DNA from: Candidatus Omnitrophota bacterium
GTDB lineage: Bacteria > Omnitrophota > Gorgyraeia > Zapsychrales > Fredricksoniimonadaceae
Direction: 5' to 3'
Assembly (NCBI GenBank): GCA_030650275.1
Contig: JAUSEK010000015.1
Span: 131,834-175,125 of the forward strand
DNA: 43,292 nucleotides
The position numbers and the translations under genes are program-made. Below are positions 24,264 to 35,594 of this stretch, piece after piece. The notes beneath the pieces were generated by a model. That model searched no databases, had not been told where the DNA came from, and worked only from the letters and a program-made list of their open reading frames with translations. How positions within the stretch are numbered: the stretch's first letter is position 1; every line of letters begins with the position of its first letter.

Positions 24264-27200
24264 ACGCACGGACATAAAGAAAATTTTGATCATCGGCGCG
24301 GGGCCCATCGTCATCGGCCAGGCGTGCGAGTTTGATTATTCCGGGTCCCAGGCCTGCAAAGCGCTCAAAGAAGAGGGCTTCAGCGTTGTTCTGGTCAATT
24401 CCAATCCCGCCACCATCATGACCGACCCTGGAATAGCGGATGCCACCTACATTGAACCATTGACCCCGGAATTCCTGGAATACATCATCCGCAAAGAGCG
24501 GCCCGACGCTATTTTACCAACCTTGGGCGGACAGACGGCGTTGAATTTAGCGATGCAATTGCACGAGCAGGGTATCCTGGAGAAATACGGGGTCCAAATG
24601 CTGGGCGCGAAACATGATGTGATCAAAAAAGCCGAAGACCGCAGTGAATTCAAGGCCGCGGCCCTCAAGGTCGGTCTTGACGTGCCCAAAAGTGTTTTTG
24701 CCCACAATTTGGAAGAAGCCAAGAAAGCGGTCAGCCAGATCGGCTTTCCCTGCATTGTCCGCCCGAGCTTCACCCTGGGCGGCACCGGCGGCGGGATCGC
24801 GCCTGACATGGAAGAATTTGAGCGCGTTGCGGCGCTGGGGATCGAGAGCAGTATGATCCACGAAATTCTCATTGAGGAGAGCATTGAGGGGTGGAAAGAA
24901 TATGAACTGGAAGTCATGCGTGATGCCGCAGACAATGTGGTCATCATTTGTTCCATCGAGAATATGGACCCCATGGGCGTGCACACCGGGGACAGCATCA
25001 CGGTTGCCCCGGTGCAGACCCTGACGGACGTGGAGTACCAGAACATGCGGGACGCTTCAATACGGCTCATCCGCGAGATCGGCGTTGAGACCGGCGGGTC
25101 CAACATCCAGTTCGCCGTTGATCCCAAGAACGGGCGCATGGTCGTCATTGAAATGAACCCGCGCGTGTCGCGTTCCTCGGCGCTGGCCAGCAAGGCCACG
25201 GGCTTTCCCATTGCCAAATTCGCCGCCAAACTGGCCGTGGGTTATACGCTTGATGAGATCCAAAACGACATCACCCGCGAGACCCCGGCGTGTTTTGAGC
25301 CGACCATTGATTATTGTGTGGTCAAGATCCCGCGTTTTACTTTTGAGAAATTCCCCGAAGCCAAGGACATCCTGGGCGTGCAGATGAAAAGCGTGGGGGA
25401 GACCATGGCCATCGGCCGCACCTTCAAAGAAGCCCTGCAAAAGGGCTTGAGGGGCCTGGAGATCGACCATGCCGGCCTGGACAACAAACAGGACTACCGT
25501 TACATCGAGGATGAAAAAATACGCCTGCGTTTGAAAGAGCCCAATGCCTCGCGCGTTTTTTACCTCAAATACGCTTTGCAAAAAAGCATCACCATCGACG
25601 AGGTGGCGGCCTTAAGCCGGATCGACGTGTGGTTCATTGACCAGATCGCCCAGATCCTGGAACTGGAGAATGAAATAAAGGCCGCGGTCACTGCGGGAGG
25701 GACATTGAATTCTTCGTTGTTGCGCCGCGCCAAAGCAAACGGGTTTTCCGACGCGCAATTGGCGGAACTGATGGACCGCAGTGAAAAAGATGTCCGGGCC
25801 CTGCGCAAGGAATTGGGCATCGTGGCCACGTTCAAACTGGTGGACACCTGTGCCGCGGAATTTGAGGCCTATACCCCGTATTATTATTCAACGTATGAGA
25901 CCGAGGACGAGGCGCTTTTGAACGCACAAAAGCGGCTGGCCGAACAAGGGCCCCGAAAGAAGATCATGATCTTAGGCGGCGGCCCCAACCGCATCGGCCA
26001 GGGCATTGAATTTGATTATTGCTGCTGCCACGCGTCCTTCGCGCTCAAAGAGATGGGGTTTGAGACCATCATGGTCAATTCCAACCCGGAGACCGTTTCC
26101 ACCGATTATGACACCTCCGACCGTTTGTATTTTGAGCCGCTGACCTTTGAGGACGTGATGAACGTGGTGGACGTGGAAAAACCCGACGGGGTCATTGTCC
26201 AGTTCGGCGGACAGACGCCGTTGAACCTGGCCCGGCGCCTGCAGCAGGCCGGGGTGCCCATCATCGGCACGTCCGTTGATTCCATCGATCTGGCGGAGAA
26301 TCGCGAACGCTTCGCGGCGCTCATCAATGAATTGAAGATCGACCAGCCGGCCAATGCGTCGGCCACGACCAAGGAAGAGACCCTGGCCGCGGCGGGCTCG
26401 ATCGGCTATCCGGTTTTGGTCAGGCCTTCTTATGTTTTGGGCGGGCGCGCCATGCGCATTGTTTATGATGAAGAATTCCTCAAGGCGTTTCTGGACGAGC
26501 TGCATAGCGTCTCGCGCGGGCACCCCGTGCTCATTGATAAATTTTTGGAAGACGCGCAGGAAGTGGACGTGGACGCGATCAGCGACGGCACAGATGTCTA
26601 TGTGGCCGGGATCATGGAGCATATTGAGAACGCGGGCATCCATTCCGGGGACTCGGCCTGCGTGCTGCCGCCGCATACCTTGAGCGAAAACGTTGTGGCC
26701 GTCATCAAGGACCATACCGTGCGTTTGGCCAAGGTCCTTAACGTCATCGGCCTTTTGAACATACAGTTCGCGGTCAAGGGCGGCCGGGTCTATGTGCTGG
26801 AGGTCAATCCGCGCGCCTCGCGCACGGCGCCTTTTGTCAGCAAGGCCACCGGCGTGCCTTTGGCCAAGGTGGCCGCGCAGATCATGGCAGGCAAGAAACT
26901 GGGTGATTTTGACCTGCCCGACCCCGGCAAGTTAAAATACGTTTGTGTCAAGGAATCGGTGCTGCCGTTCAGCCGTTTTTCCGGCGTGGACATTATCCTT
27001 GGCCCGGAAATGAAAAGCACCGGCGAGGTCATGGGCATTGCCCCGACTTTTGGCGTGGCCTTTGCCAAGTCCCAAATTTGTGCCGGCCAGGCCCTGCCGC
27101 AGGTGGGGAGCGTTTTTATCAGCGTCAACGAAGCAGACAAACGCCAGGTCGCCGCCGTCGCCAGGAAGTTGGAAGGCCTGGGATTCAAACTTTTCGCGAC

Positions 27201-27546
27201 CAGGGGCACGGCCGAAGTGTTGCGCGCCGACGGGGTCACGGTCACGGTCGCGGACAAGCATCACGAAGGGGAAAATAACGCGTTGACATTGCTCAAGAAA
27301 AATGAGATAAATTTAATCATCAATACTCCTTCTGGACCAAAAAGCCAGTCGGACATGCGCGCCATACGGGCGGCGGCCATTTTGCACAACATCCCCTGTA
27401 TCACAACACTGCAGGGCGCCTGGGCCGCGGTCAACGGCATTGAAGCCGGCATCAAAGACGAATTCACCGTCGAATCACTGCAGAATCTTTATCGGCGCAC
27501 AGGGACGACCCGCCGGGTCGCCCGTACGGTCGCAGGAGCAGGATAA
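24256..27546 (+). CDS. carB: Carbamoyl-phosphate synthase, large subunit
   Basis: A full-length 1096-residue synthase with two homologous ATP-grasp halves. The N-half has [22 protein letters not shown], the GGTGGG loop and [18 protein letters not shown]. The C-half repeats these as [26 protein letters not shown] and [18 protein letters not shown]. The allosteric MGS-like domain occupies the last 160 residues or so ([25 protein letters not shown]). The start overlaps the carA stop, giving translational coupling. Nothing is unusual beyond the C-terminal [17 protein letters not shown] tail. Confidence 0.97.
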   Translation: MPKRTDIKKILIIGAGPIVIGQACEFDYSGSQACKALKEEGFSVVLVNSNPATIMTDPGIADATYIEPLTPEFLEYIIRKERPDAILPTLGGQTALNLAMQLHEQGILEKYGVQMLGAKHDVIKKAEDRSEFKAAALKVGLDVPKSVFAHNLEEAKKAVSQIGFPCIVRPSFTLGGTGGGIAPDMEEFERVAALGIESSMIHEILIEESIEGWKEYELEVMRDAADNVVIICSIENMDPMGVHTGDSITVAPVQTLTDVEYQNMRDASIRLIREIGVETGGSNIQFAVDPKNGRMVVIEMNPRVSRSSALASKATGFPIAKFAAKLAVGYTLDEIQNDITRETPACFEPTIDYCVVKIPRFTFEKFPEAKDILGVQMKSVGETMAIGRTFKEALQKGLRGLEIDHAGLDNKQDYRYIEDEKIRLRLKEPNASRVFYLKYALQKSITIDEVAALSRIDVWFIDQIAQILELENEIKAAVTAGGTLNSSLLRRAKANGFSDAQLAELMDRSEKDVRALRKELGIVATFKLVDTCAAEFEAYTPYYYSTYETEDEALLNAQKRLAEQGPRKKIMILGGGPNRIGQGIEFDYCCCHASFALKEMGFETIMVNSNPETVSTDYDTSDRLYFEPLTFEDVMNVVDVEKPDGVIVQFGGQTPLNLARRLQQAGVPIIGTSVDSIDLAENRERFAALINELKIDQPANASATTKEETLAAAGSIGYPVLVRPSYVLGGRAMRIVYDEEFLKAFLDELHSVSRGHPVLIDKFLEDAQEVDVDAISDGTDVYVAGIMEHIENAGIHSGDSACVLPPHTLSENVVAVIKDHTVRLAKVLNVIGLLNIQFAVKGGRVYVLEVNPRASRTAPFVSKATGVPLAKVAAQIMAGKKLGDFDLPDPGKLKYVCVKESVLPFSRFSGVDIILGPEMKSTGEVMGIAPTFGVAFAKSQICAGQALPQVGSVFISVNEADKRQVAAVARKLEGLGFKLFATRGTAEVLRADGVTVTVADKHHEGENNALTLLKKNEINLIINTPSGPKSQSDMRAIRAAAILHNIPCITTLQGAWAAVNGIEAGIKDEFTVESLQNLYRRTGTTRRVARTVAGAG

Positions 27547-27548
27547 TT

Positions 27549-28921
27549 ATGTGCGGCATTGTAGGCATCAGCCATCATAAAGAAGCGTCGCAAATGGCCT
27601 TTTTGGGCCTGTATGCCCTGCAGCACCGCGGGGAGGAATCCGCCGGCATCGTGACCTATGACGGCAAGGAAACCCATGTCATCAAGAAAATGGGCCTGGC
27701 GGTGGACAATTTTGACGAGAGCACGATCGGGAAATTGAAAGGCCATGTGGCCATCGCCCACACGCGCTATTCCACGACGGGCGCCTCGGCGGCCAAGAAC
27801 GTACAGCCCATCGTGGTCACTCACCGCAAGAAACCCATGGCCATCGCCCATAACGGGAATTTGACCAATACCGAGGAATTGTATTCCCGTCTGGAAGAAG
27901 AGGGGGCCATTTTCCAGACGTCCATGGATTCCGAGGTCATTGTCCACTTGCTGGCCAAGGCCCCCAATGGTGATCTGAAACAATGGTTTGTGAATGTTCT
28001 CTCGCAGTTGAAAGGCGCGTTCTCGCTGATCTTCCTCGTCGAGGACACCCTCATCGGCGCGCGCGATCCCCACGGATTTCGGCCGTTGTCGCTGGGGAAG
28101 TTGGGCGATGGGTATATTTTGGCCAGCGAAAGCTGCGCGTTCGACCTGATGAAAGCGGAATTCGTCCGCGAGATAGAGCCGGGTGAAGTGGTCATCATCA
28201 AGGGCAATAAGATTGAATCCGTGTTTTTGCCCGGCGCTAAAAAAGCCGTCAGGGCGCATTGCGTTTTTGAGAACATTTATTTTGCCCGTCCCGACAGCCA
28301 TATTTTCGGCGACAACGTTTATCAGGTGCGCAAGCGCCTGGGCGCGCAATTGGCCAGGGAGCATCCGGCAAAAGCCGATTTTGTCATGGGCATCCCGGAT
28401 TCAGGCAATTACGCGGCCCTGGGCTATGCCCAGGAATTGAAAATGCCCTTTGAGATCGGGATGATCCGCAACCATTACATCGGGCGCACCTTCATCCAGC
28501 CCACGCAATTTTTGCGTGAATTCCGGGTGCGCGTCAAACTCAATCCCATCCGGGAAATGATCAAGGGAAAAAGGATCATCGTGGTCGAAGATTCCATCGT
28601 GCGCGGAACCACGTCCCGCAACCGCATTGAAGAGATCCGCGAGGCTGGGGCCAAAGAGATCCATATGCGCATTTCCTGCCCGCCCATCATTTCCCCGTGT
28701 TTTTACGGCATTGATTTTCCCAGCACCAGGGAATTGATCGCGCACAACAAGTCAGTCCAGGAGATCGCGGATTTCATCAAGGTGGATTCCCTGGCTTATT
28801 TGAGTTTGGAGGGGATGATGTCGGTGATGAAGAACAAGGGGGACTTCTGCACGTCGTGTTTTACCGGCAAATATCCTCTGCATATCCCGCCCAACGCCGA
28901 TAAATTGATGATGGAGAAACA

Positions 28922-28925
<4 letters not shown>
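27549..28925 (+). CDS. purF: Amidophosphoribosyltransferase
   Basis: A 458-residue enzyme for the first committed step of purine synthesis, making phosphoribosylamine from PRPP and glutamine. Cys2 follows the initiator Met directly (MCGIVGI), so no long propeptide is present. The glutaminase domain shows LQHRGEESAGI, HTRYSTTG and HNGNLTN. The phosphoribosyltransferase domain shows GIPDSGNYAALGYA and the PRPP loop IIVVEDSIVRGTT. Two bases separate it from carB. Its stop overlaps the GTG of the following small ORF. Linkage of purF with carAB is consistent with joint nucleotide supply. Confidence 0.96.
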
Positions 28926-30636
<1,711 letters not shown>

Positions 30637-30642
30637 ATATAC

Positions 30643-30724
30643 GCGCGGGTGGCGGAATTGGTAGACGCGTACGTTTGAGGGGCGTATGCCGTAAGGCGTG
30701 AGGGTTCAATTCCCTCCCCGCGCA
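30643..30724 (+). tRNA. tRNA-Leu (GAG)
   Basis: Acceptor stem GCGCGGG (30643-30649) pairs with CCCGCGC (30717-30723), followed by discriminator A. The D-arm contains GGTAGAC, the anticodon stem TACGT/GCGTA encloses the loop TTGAGGG (anticodon GAG), a class II variable arm follows (TGCCGTAAGGCGT), and the T-arm is GAGGG-TTCAATT-CCCTC. CCA is not encoded. Confidence 0.95.
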
Positions 30725-30744
30725 TTTTTATCCACGCATTTTTT

Positions 30745-31398
30745 ATGAAAAAACTCATTGAAGTTTCCGCAAGCATTCTCGCCGCTGATTTTGCCCATCT
30801 GGCGGACGAGATCAAGAAGAGCGAGGACGCCGGCGTGGACCGTTTCCACGTTGATGTCATGGACGGCCATTTTGTGCCGAATCTAACCATCGGCCCGGTC
30901 ATCGTCGAGGCCGTGCGCAGGCACACGCGTTTGCCCGTGGAAGCGCACCTGATGATCGAGCATCCCTGGGACTACATCGAGGCCTACGTGAAAGCCGGGG
31001 CGGACATTATCCAGATCCAGGTTGAGTGTTACGTCGACAGCATTGACGCGGGCAAATTGCGCGCGGACTTAAAGAAGATCAGGTCTTTGGGGAAAAAGGC
31101 CCATATCGTCATCAACCCGGGCACGCCTTTGATCACTGATGTCCTGGGGGACTGCGACGGGGTCCTTGTTATGTCGGTCAACCCCGGTTACGCGGGCCAG
31201 AAGTTCATGCCCCAGGCGCTGCCGAAGATCGAACATTTAGCAAAGACCTTCCAAGGGGACATCGGTGTCGACGGGGGGATCAACGGGGACACGGCGCCTT
31301 TATGCGTCAAGGCCGGGGCGCGGGTGCTGATCACGGCGAGTTATTTGTACGGCTCCAAAGACCTTAAAGGGGTTGTGGCTGGTTTGAAAGCCCTGTAG
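30745..31398 (+). CDS. rpe: Ribulose-phosphate 3-epimerase
   Basis: A 217-residue TIM-barrel enzyme that interconverts ribulose 5-phosphate and xylulose 5-phosphate. Seen: VSASILAADFAHL at the N-terminus, the metal and catalytic residues in FHVDVMDGHFVPN, AHLMIEHP, VMSVNPGYAGQKF and IGVDGGINGDTA. The length matches the family. It lies 20 bases after tRNA-Leu with no obvious ribosome-binding site. The end of the gene carries the -35 box of the pilin-like gene. Allulose-phosphate epimerase is a less likely alternative. Confidence 0.94.
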   Translation: MKKLIEVSASILAADFAHLADEIKKSEDAGVDRFHVDVMDGHFVPNLTIGPVIVEAVRRHTRLPVEAHLMIEHPWDYIEAYVKAGADIIQIQVECYVDSIDAGKLRADLKKIRSLGKKAHIVINPGTPLITDVLGDCDGVLVMSVNPGYAGQKFMPQALPKIEHLAKTFQGDIGVDGGINGDTAPLCVKAGARVLITASYLYGSKDLKGVVAGLKAL

Positions 31399-31412
31399 GG
31401 ATATGGTATATT
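31384..31412 (+). promoter_or_regulatory. Promoter of the pilin-like gene, almost leaderless
   Basis: TTGAAA at 31384-31389 and TATATT at 31407-31412 with a 17-base spacer. The start would be near 31419, about four bases before ATG 31423, and there is no Shine-Dalgarno sequence in between. Confidence 0.55.
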
Positions 31413-31422
31413 TAAATTGCCT

Positions 31423-31764
31423 ATGAAATTCACCCGTTCAAAAATCGGGCAGACCCTTCGACATGGCTCAGGGCAAACCGCGCTGGAATATCTGCTTTTA
31501 TTCGGCATTGTGGCCGCGGCGGTTTTGGCCGCTTTCAGATATTTGCTTCCCCAAGCGCGCGATTCCTCCGAAGGGTATTACAATAATGTGACCCGCGTCA
31601 TCATGGGGGAAAAACCCGATCCCATCGACGGTGGCTGGTGCGACTACTCAGCCTGTCCTCCCGGCGTCAGCCAGAAATTCCGCACCTGTCAATGCCCCGC
31701 GCCCGCCTTTGGCGGTAATGATTGCCCTGGCGGTCCCGGTGCCGGCCAAGCGCCCTGTCCCTAG
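31423..31764 (+). CDS. Flp/class III pilin-like protein with TSP1-like C-terminal tail
   Basis: A 113-residue protein. The leader is followed by a prepilin cleavage motif at Gly17-Gln18 with the canonical Glu at mature position 5 (GQTALEYLLL) and one hydrophobic helix (about 20-42). The C-terminal half holds six cysteines (73, 78, 89, 91, 101, 112) in the pattern GWCDYSAC-PPGVSQKFRTC-PAPAFGGNDCPG, which resembles a thrombospondin type 1 repeat. This suggests an exported, pilin-anchored, disulfide-bonded module. A short palindrome duplicated part of the leader (first copy GQT at 9-11). The stop codon shares CTAG with the convergent response regulator gene. No pilus assembly genes are in the window. 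Confidence 0.72.
   Translation: MKFTRSKIGQTLRHGSGQTALEYLLLFGIVAAAVLAAFRYLLPQARDSSEGYYNNVTRVIMGEKPDPIDGGWCDYSACPPGVSQKFRTCQCPAPAFGGNDCPGGPGAGQAPCP
31454..31473. repeat. CCCTTCGAC...GCTCAGGG repeat inside the pilin leader
   Basis: A short element of the widespread CCCTTCGAC/GCTCAGGG type. It is bracketed by 9-base near-duplicates, GGGCAGACC (31447-31455) and GGGCAAACC (31471-31479), suggesting insertion with a target duplication. It is translated in frame. Confidence 0.65.
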
Positions 31765-32693
31765 GCCTTCCTCTGGTCGCGCACGTAGTTACTTCTATCT
31801 AAACTCTTTGCGTATTTTTTGAGTTCCGCGCCGATCTCGCCGATCTGGGCCACGTGGGTGATCTTTTGCCCGCGGTTGCTGACAATGCCGATGGAGATCG
31901 CGACGAAGGCGGCCCTGGTGGGATTGCCCTGGCGGTCCTTGCCTGTGATGAATTCGGCTTTGCGGTCCTTTTCATTGTAAAAGGCCGGGACCGCGGCGTC
32001 AAAGGCATCAATAACCTTCTGGCTGACCGCGTCCGCTTTTTCGTCGTCACAGATAAAAACAAAATCATCCCCGCCGATATGGCCCACAAACCCTTCTGCC
32101 CCGCACACTTGCCGGACGCTGTCAATGAGCACGCGGGCGGCGGTGCGGATGAGCTCGTCGCCGCGTTCAAACCCGTAGGCATCGTTGTAGATCTTGAATT
32201 TGTCCAGATCCGCGTATCCGACGGCGAACGTCTTGCCGGAATCGATGCGGTTTTGCAATTCTTCCATGATGGAAGAATTGCCCGGCAAATGGGTCAGCGG
32301 GCTGGCGTCCAAAGAACGGGAGGTGCGTTTGAGGATCATGCGGATGCGCGCCAGCAAGGTCTCGGGGTCGAAGGGTTTGATCAGGTAATCGTCGGCGCCG
32401 GATTCAATGCCGGTGACCATGTCCTTGGTCTCGCCTTTGCCGGTAAGCATGATGACCGGCAAATGCTGCAGGAGGATGTCCTTCCTTAAATTCCGGCAGA
32501 ATTCCGGCCCGTTCATGACAGGCATCATATAGTCCGTGATGATGATGTCCGGCGCCTTGGCCTTGACCAATTCGAGGCCTTCCGTGCCGTTGTTGGCGGC
32601 AAAGACCGTGTAATGTTCGTTGAGGGTCAACTGCAGGACGTCCAGGATGTCGGGGTCATCGTCTATGACGAGGACCTTAGCTTTGCGCATCAT
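31761..32693 (-). CDS. Response regulator with GGDEF-like domain
   Basis: A 310-residue two-domain regulator. The receiver has the acidic pocket DDD at 11-13, the phosphoacceptor Asp54 (ITDYMMPVMNG) and Lys in IKPFDP. The C-terminal domain is of the diguanylate cyclase type (GYADLDKFKIYNDAYGFERGDELI), but its active-site motif reads GGDDF (207-211) instead of GGDEF/GGEEF, so activity is uncertain. No RxxD inhibitory site is seen at the usual spacing. It starts inside the stop of the kinase gene (ATGA on the minus strand), so the two form a cognate pair. The stop overlaps the pilin-like gene's stop. Confidence 0.9.
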   Translation of the reverse strand: MMRKAKVLVIDDDPDILDVLQLTLNEHYTVFAANNGTEGLELVKAKAPDIIITDYMMPVMNGPEFCRNLRKDILLQHLPVIMLTGKGETKDMVTGIESGADDYLIKPFDPETLLARIRMILKRTSRSLDASPLTHLPGNSSIMEELQNRIDSGKTFAVGYADLDKFKIYNDAYGFERGDELIRTAARVLIDSVRQVCGAEGFVGHIGGDDFVFICDDEKADAVSQKVIDAFDAAVPAFYNEKDRKAEFITGKDRQGNPTRAAFVAISIGIVSNRGQKITHVAQIGEIGAELKKYAKSLDRSNYVRDQRKA

Positions 32694-34237
32694 TTTTGTT
32701 GGTCTCCCCCCATGTCGTCGTAGGCCTTTTGGGAAGCAGGCAGGGTGAAGGTGAACGTCGTCCCGACGCCCGGCTGGCTGTTGACCCATATTTTGCCATG
32801 ATGGGCCTCGACGATGTTTTTGGCCAGGGCCAGCCCCAGTCCCGTGCCCTTGACGCTCTGGTTGATCTCATTTTCCACGCGGTAAAATTCGTCGAACAAT
32901 TTTTTAAGGTCGTCTTCGGCGATGCCGATACCGGTGTCCGATACCGAAAAGGTGATGATCCCGCGCTTCAGGGCCGACGACGCCGCAACCGTGATGGTCC
33001 CTTTTTTGGGGGTGAACTTGATGGCGTTGCTCAGCAAATTGATGAAGATCCTTTCCGCCTGGGAAATGTCCACGTAGAATTCTTCGACGGCAAGGGGAAT
33101 GTTGACGTTGAGCTGTATGTTTTTACCGCTGATCTGGGGGCTGAGCAGATCGACGATATTGTCCACGACCGAGCGCACGCTGTGCAGGGCGAATTTCATC
33201 TCGACCCTGCCGGATTCGATGCGCGCGATGTCCAGAAGATTGTTGATCAGGTTCACCAGGTTGTCCGAATGGGTGTTGATCTTGGCCAGGCGTTCCTTGA
33301 CCGCCAGGGGGACCTCGCCGATCTTTCCGGTCATGAGGATGGAGGCGTATCCCTTGATGGAGGTCAGGGGCGTCCTCAATTCGTGGGACACCGCCGAGAT
33401 GAATTCGGTTTTCTTTTGGCTGATCTCTTTGACCTGTTCCAAGGCCAGGGCCAATTGTTTGGTGCGTTCTTTGACCTTGAGTTCCAGTTCCTGGCTGGAG
33501 CGGAACACTTTTTCGAACAGTTGGGCGTTCTCAATGCTCTGGCCGATCTGGCTGGCTAAAATGGCGATGAGTTCTTCGTCACCCTGGGTCACGGCCGGCG
33601 CCGTGTAGCGGTTGCCCACGAAGACGAACCCGATGCAGCCGTTTTGCGTGAGGATGGGAGAGAGGACAAAATGTTCGGCTTCAAAGATGGCGACGAGTTT
33701 CTCCTTGGTTTTTCGGGAAACGTTGATGGAGGAGAAGGTGTGGCTTTCGCCCAGCGCGGTCTTGAAATGCTCGTCCTCAAGCAATTGGGTGAGCATGGTG
33801 TCGGCCTGGGGCGCGTCAAACCCGATGGTCACCCGCGGCCTCATGGTCTGGCCCTCCTCGAGAGAAGCGACCAAAACGCGCGTGAAGCCCAGTTCGTCGA
33901 ACAGGGACGGTTTTAGTTTTTTGTAAATTTCGTTTTCGTTGAGGGCCTGGCTGATCTGGCGCGAGGTGCGCTGCAGGGCGTTGAGGCCGTTGAGGCGCTT
34001 GTCGAGTTCTTCGTGGGCCCTGTTGAGCTCCAGGTCCGTGCGGACGATGAGTTTGGCCTGCTCGTCGAGTTCATTGAAAGAGCGCATCAGTTTATTGTGC
34101 GCGTTTTGCATTTGCCGGATGGTTTCGTCCTTGCCGGCCATCTGGGCGAGCAGGTATCCGGCGCCGGCCAGGATCGCGATGAGCACCGTGACTAACAGGA
34201 GGAATGTTTGCGGCAGGGTGAGCGTGATATCCGCCAT
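32690..34237 (-). CDS. Sensor histidine kinase with TM, GAF, HisKA and HATPase domains
   Basis: A 515-residue kinase. An N-terminal membrane segment (about residues 9-32) is followed by a coiled coil, a GAF-like sensor region (about 90-240), a second coiled coil, HisKA with His285 in SAVSHELRTPLTSIKG, and HATPase_c with NLLSNAIKF (N box), DTGIGI (G1) and GTGLGLALAK (G2). It lies three bases after a FIST gene and overlaps the response regulator gene, so FIST sensor, kinase and regulator are probably one signalling unit. The signal is unknown. Confidence 0.94.
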   Translation of the reverse strand: MADITLTLPQTFLLLVTVLIAILAGAGYLLAQMAGKDETIRQMQNAHNKLMRSFNELDEQAKLIVRTDLELNRAHEELDKRLNGLNALQRTSRQISQALNENEIYKKLKPSLFDELGFTRVLVASLEEGQTMRPRVTIGFDAPQADTMLTQLLEDEHFKTALGESHTFSSINVSRKTKEKLVAIFEAEHFVLSPILTQNGCIGFVFVGNRYTAPAVTQGDEELIAILASQIGQSIENAQLFEKVFRSSQELELKVKERTKQLALALEQVKEISQKKTEFISAVSHELRTPLTSIKGYASILMTGKIGEVPLAVKERLAKINTHSDNLVNLINNLLDIARIESGRVEMKFALHSVRSVVDNIVDLLSPQISGKNIQLNVNIPLAVEEFYVDISQAERIFINLLSNAIKFTPKKGTITVAASSALKRGIITFSVSDTGIGIAEDDLKKLFDEFYRVENEINQSVKGTGLGLALAKNIVEAHHGKIWVNSQPGVGTTFTFTLPASQKAYDDMGGDQQK

Positions 34238-34240
34238 AGG

Positions 34241-35425
34241 TCAGCCGATAGCAACGATCAGGATGGTTTCGTTGTGCATGTGCGTGTTTTTGACATTATC
34301 CAGGGACCCGAACGGGGAAATTTCCCCGAAAGCATACATGCCGATAAGAGGAGTCGTGTATCCCAGGACGTCTTTGACCGCCTGTATTTCCAGCCAGGAG
34401 CGCCGGCCGAGGATCCTGTGCCTGGCCATGGACTCGATGATCAGGACGAATTTGGGCTGTTTGCCGGCCAGGCCGTCCTTGACTTCCTGGGCCGCGTCAA
34501 TGGCGCTTTGCACGCAGGAATCGCGGTTGCCGATCATCAAATGCACTTCCGCACCCTCGGGAACTTCTCCCTGACATACAATACTCCCGTCGTCCAATAT
34601 GTCAACGGCATTTTTGAGCAGGTATTGGCGTTCGTCCTCCAGATAAATGCCCAGAGGGTAAAGCAGGACGTGGGAGGCAAAGACATTTTTCTTGAGGTCC
34701 CGCGCTTCATTCCCCAAAAATTCTTCGTAGAGCCCCACCGCCGGTTTGTCGTCGATGGTGCGCAGGACATGGCCTTCGGCCTTGGTGATGAAACGCGGTT
34801 TGCCCAGGGGTTTGAACCCGTGCCGGCTGCCCACGGCCACGTGCGCGCCGCCGATCAAGAGGCCCACGGTCGCGTTGGCGAGCCGCTGTTTCTGGTGGAA
34901 CGAGCACCTGTTCTTGAATTTGAAATCGTCGCTGCTGACCGCCCCGAGCAAAGGAAAGCCGGACCCCAGGACCTCCTGGATGCCGCGCACCAGCAGGGAA
35001 TTGTTTTGGGACATCCCGTCGGTGAAGATGATGCCTGCCTGGCGGCCGGCGGATTTGAGGTCGCCGGTGAGTTTGCGCCCCAGCTCAAACCCGGCCTGGC
35101 GCAGGTCGGCGGAAGCCGGCGTGTTGACCGCGGCCAGGCCGAAAGAGATCTCGTCGGAATTGACGGCCAAAAGGACGAGCCCGTTCTTTAAAATGCCGTC
35201 AGGGGCGATGATCGCGCCGGCGCAAGCACCCGTGAGCCGTTTGGGCCGCAAAATGGTGTGGATGACGTTTAAGACCTCGTCGCGGGCGCAGTTTTCGCCG
35301 GTAAAAAGGAGGACCAGGTCCGTCTGCGCGCTGTTGAGGCTGTTCTTGGCCGCCATGCAGGCCTGGTAGGCGGCTTCCTGCGGGTCCGCGGCCTGGCTGG
35401 CGCCGATGGCGATGTGTGTCGGCAT
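34241..35425 (-). CDS. FIST domain sensory protein
   Basis: A 394-residue cytoplasmic protein with FIST_N (CAGAIIAPDG, GIIFTDGMSQNNSLLVRGIQ, PLLGAVSSDDF) and FIST_C (VGLYEEFLG, LYPLGIYLEDE, LIGMYAFGEISP) regions. FIST proteins are proposed small-ligand sensors, often encoded with kinases, as here. I start it at ATG 35425 (PTHIAIGASQ) because a -10 box (TATAGA, 35435-35440 on the minus strand) lies just upstream. An ATG at 35434 abuts that box and could not be translated from it. Confidence 0.88.
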   Translation of the reverse strand: MPTHIAIGASQAADPQEAAYQACMAAKNSLNSAQTDLVLLFTGENCARDEVLNVIHTILRPKRLTGACAGAIIAPDGILKNGLVLLAVNSDEISFGLAAVNTPASADLRQAGFELGRKLTGDLKSAGRQAGIIFTDGMSQNNSLLVRGIQEVLGSGFPLLGAVSSDDFKFKNRCSFHQKQRLANATVGLLIGGAHVAVGSRHGFKPLGKPRFITKAEGHVLRTIDDKPAVGLYEEFLGNEARDLKKNVFASHVLLYPLGIYLEDERQYLLKNAVDILDDGSIVCQGEVPEGAEVHLMIGNRDSCVQSAIDAAQEVKDGLAGKQPKFVLIIESMARHRILGRRSWLEIQAVKDVLGYTTPLIGMYAFGEISPFGSLDNVKNTHMHNETILIVAIG

Positions 35426-35434
35426 AGATGACAT

Positions 35435-35461
35435 TCTATAGACGGGGACGGCGGGGGTCAA
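35435..35461 (-). promoter_or_regulatory. Promoter of the FIST-kinase-regulator operon
   Basis: On the minus strand TTGACC (35456-35461) and TATAGA (35435-35440) are 15 bases apart, slightly short. The expected start falls close to ATG 35425, so the mRNA may be leaderless. It diverges from the tRNA-Glu promoter. Confidence 0.45.
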
Positions 35462-35468
35462 TAACTTG

Positions 35469-35496
35469 TTGACGTTAAATGGGCGTGTGTTATATT
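35469..35496 (+). promoter_or_regulatory. Promoter of tRNA-Glu
   Basis: TTGACG at 35469-35474 and TATATT at 35491-35496 with a 16-base spacer. The start near 35503 gives a precursor leader of about 88 bases that contains two hairpin repeats. Confidence 0.6.
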
Positions 35497-35528
35497 TTAT
35501 ATTCCCTTTCACAAAATTTTGGCCCCAT

Positions 35529-35594
35529 CCCGTAAAATGCCTTACGGCATCACGGGATTGGCCTCGTGATGAGCAAAGCGAATTTTACGAGGCC
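35529..35594. repeat. Double-hairpin repeat inserted at the 5' end of tRNA-Glu
   Basis: The first hairpin has arms CCCGT/ACGGG (35529-35533, 35552-35556) with inner ATGCC/GGCAT. The second has arms GGCCTCGT/ACGAGGCC (35560-35567, 35587-35594). The tRNA's first nine bases, GGCCCCATC, occur both before the element (35521-35529) and after it (35591-35599), like a 9-base target duplication. Confidence 0.7.

Noticed and set aside
35426-35434. ATG 35434 as the FIST start
   Set aside because: It directly abuts the -10 box and would not be in the transcript from that promoter.
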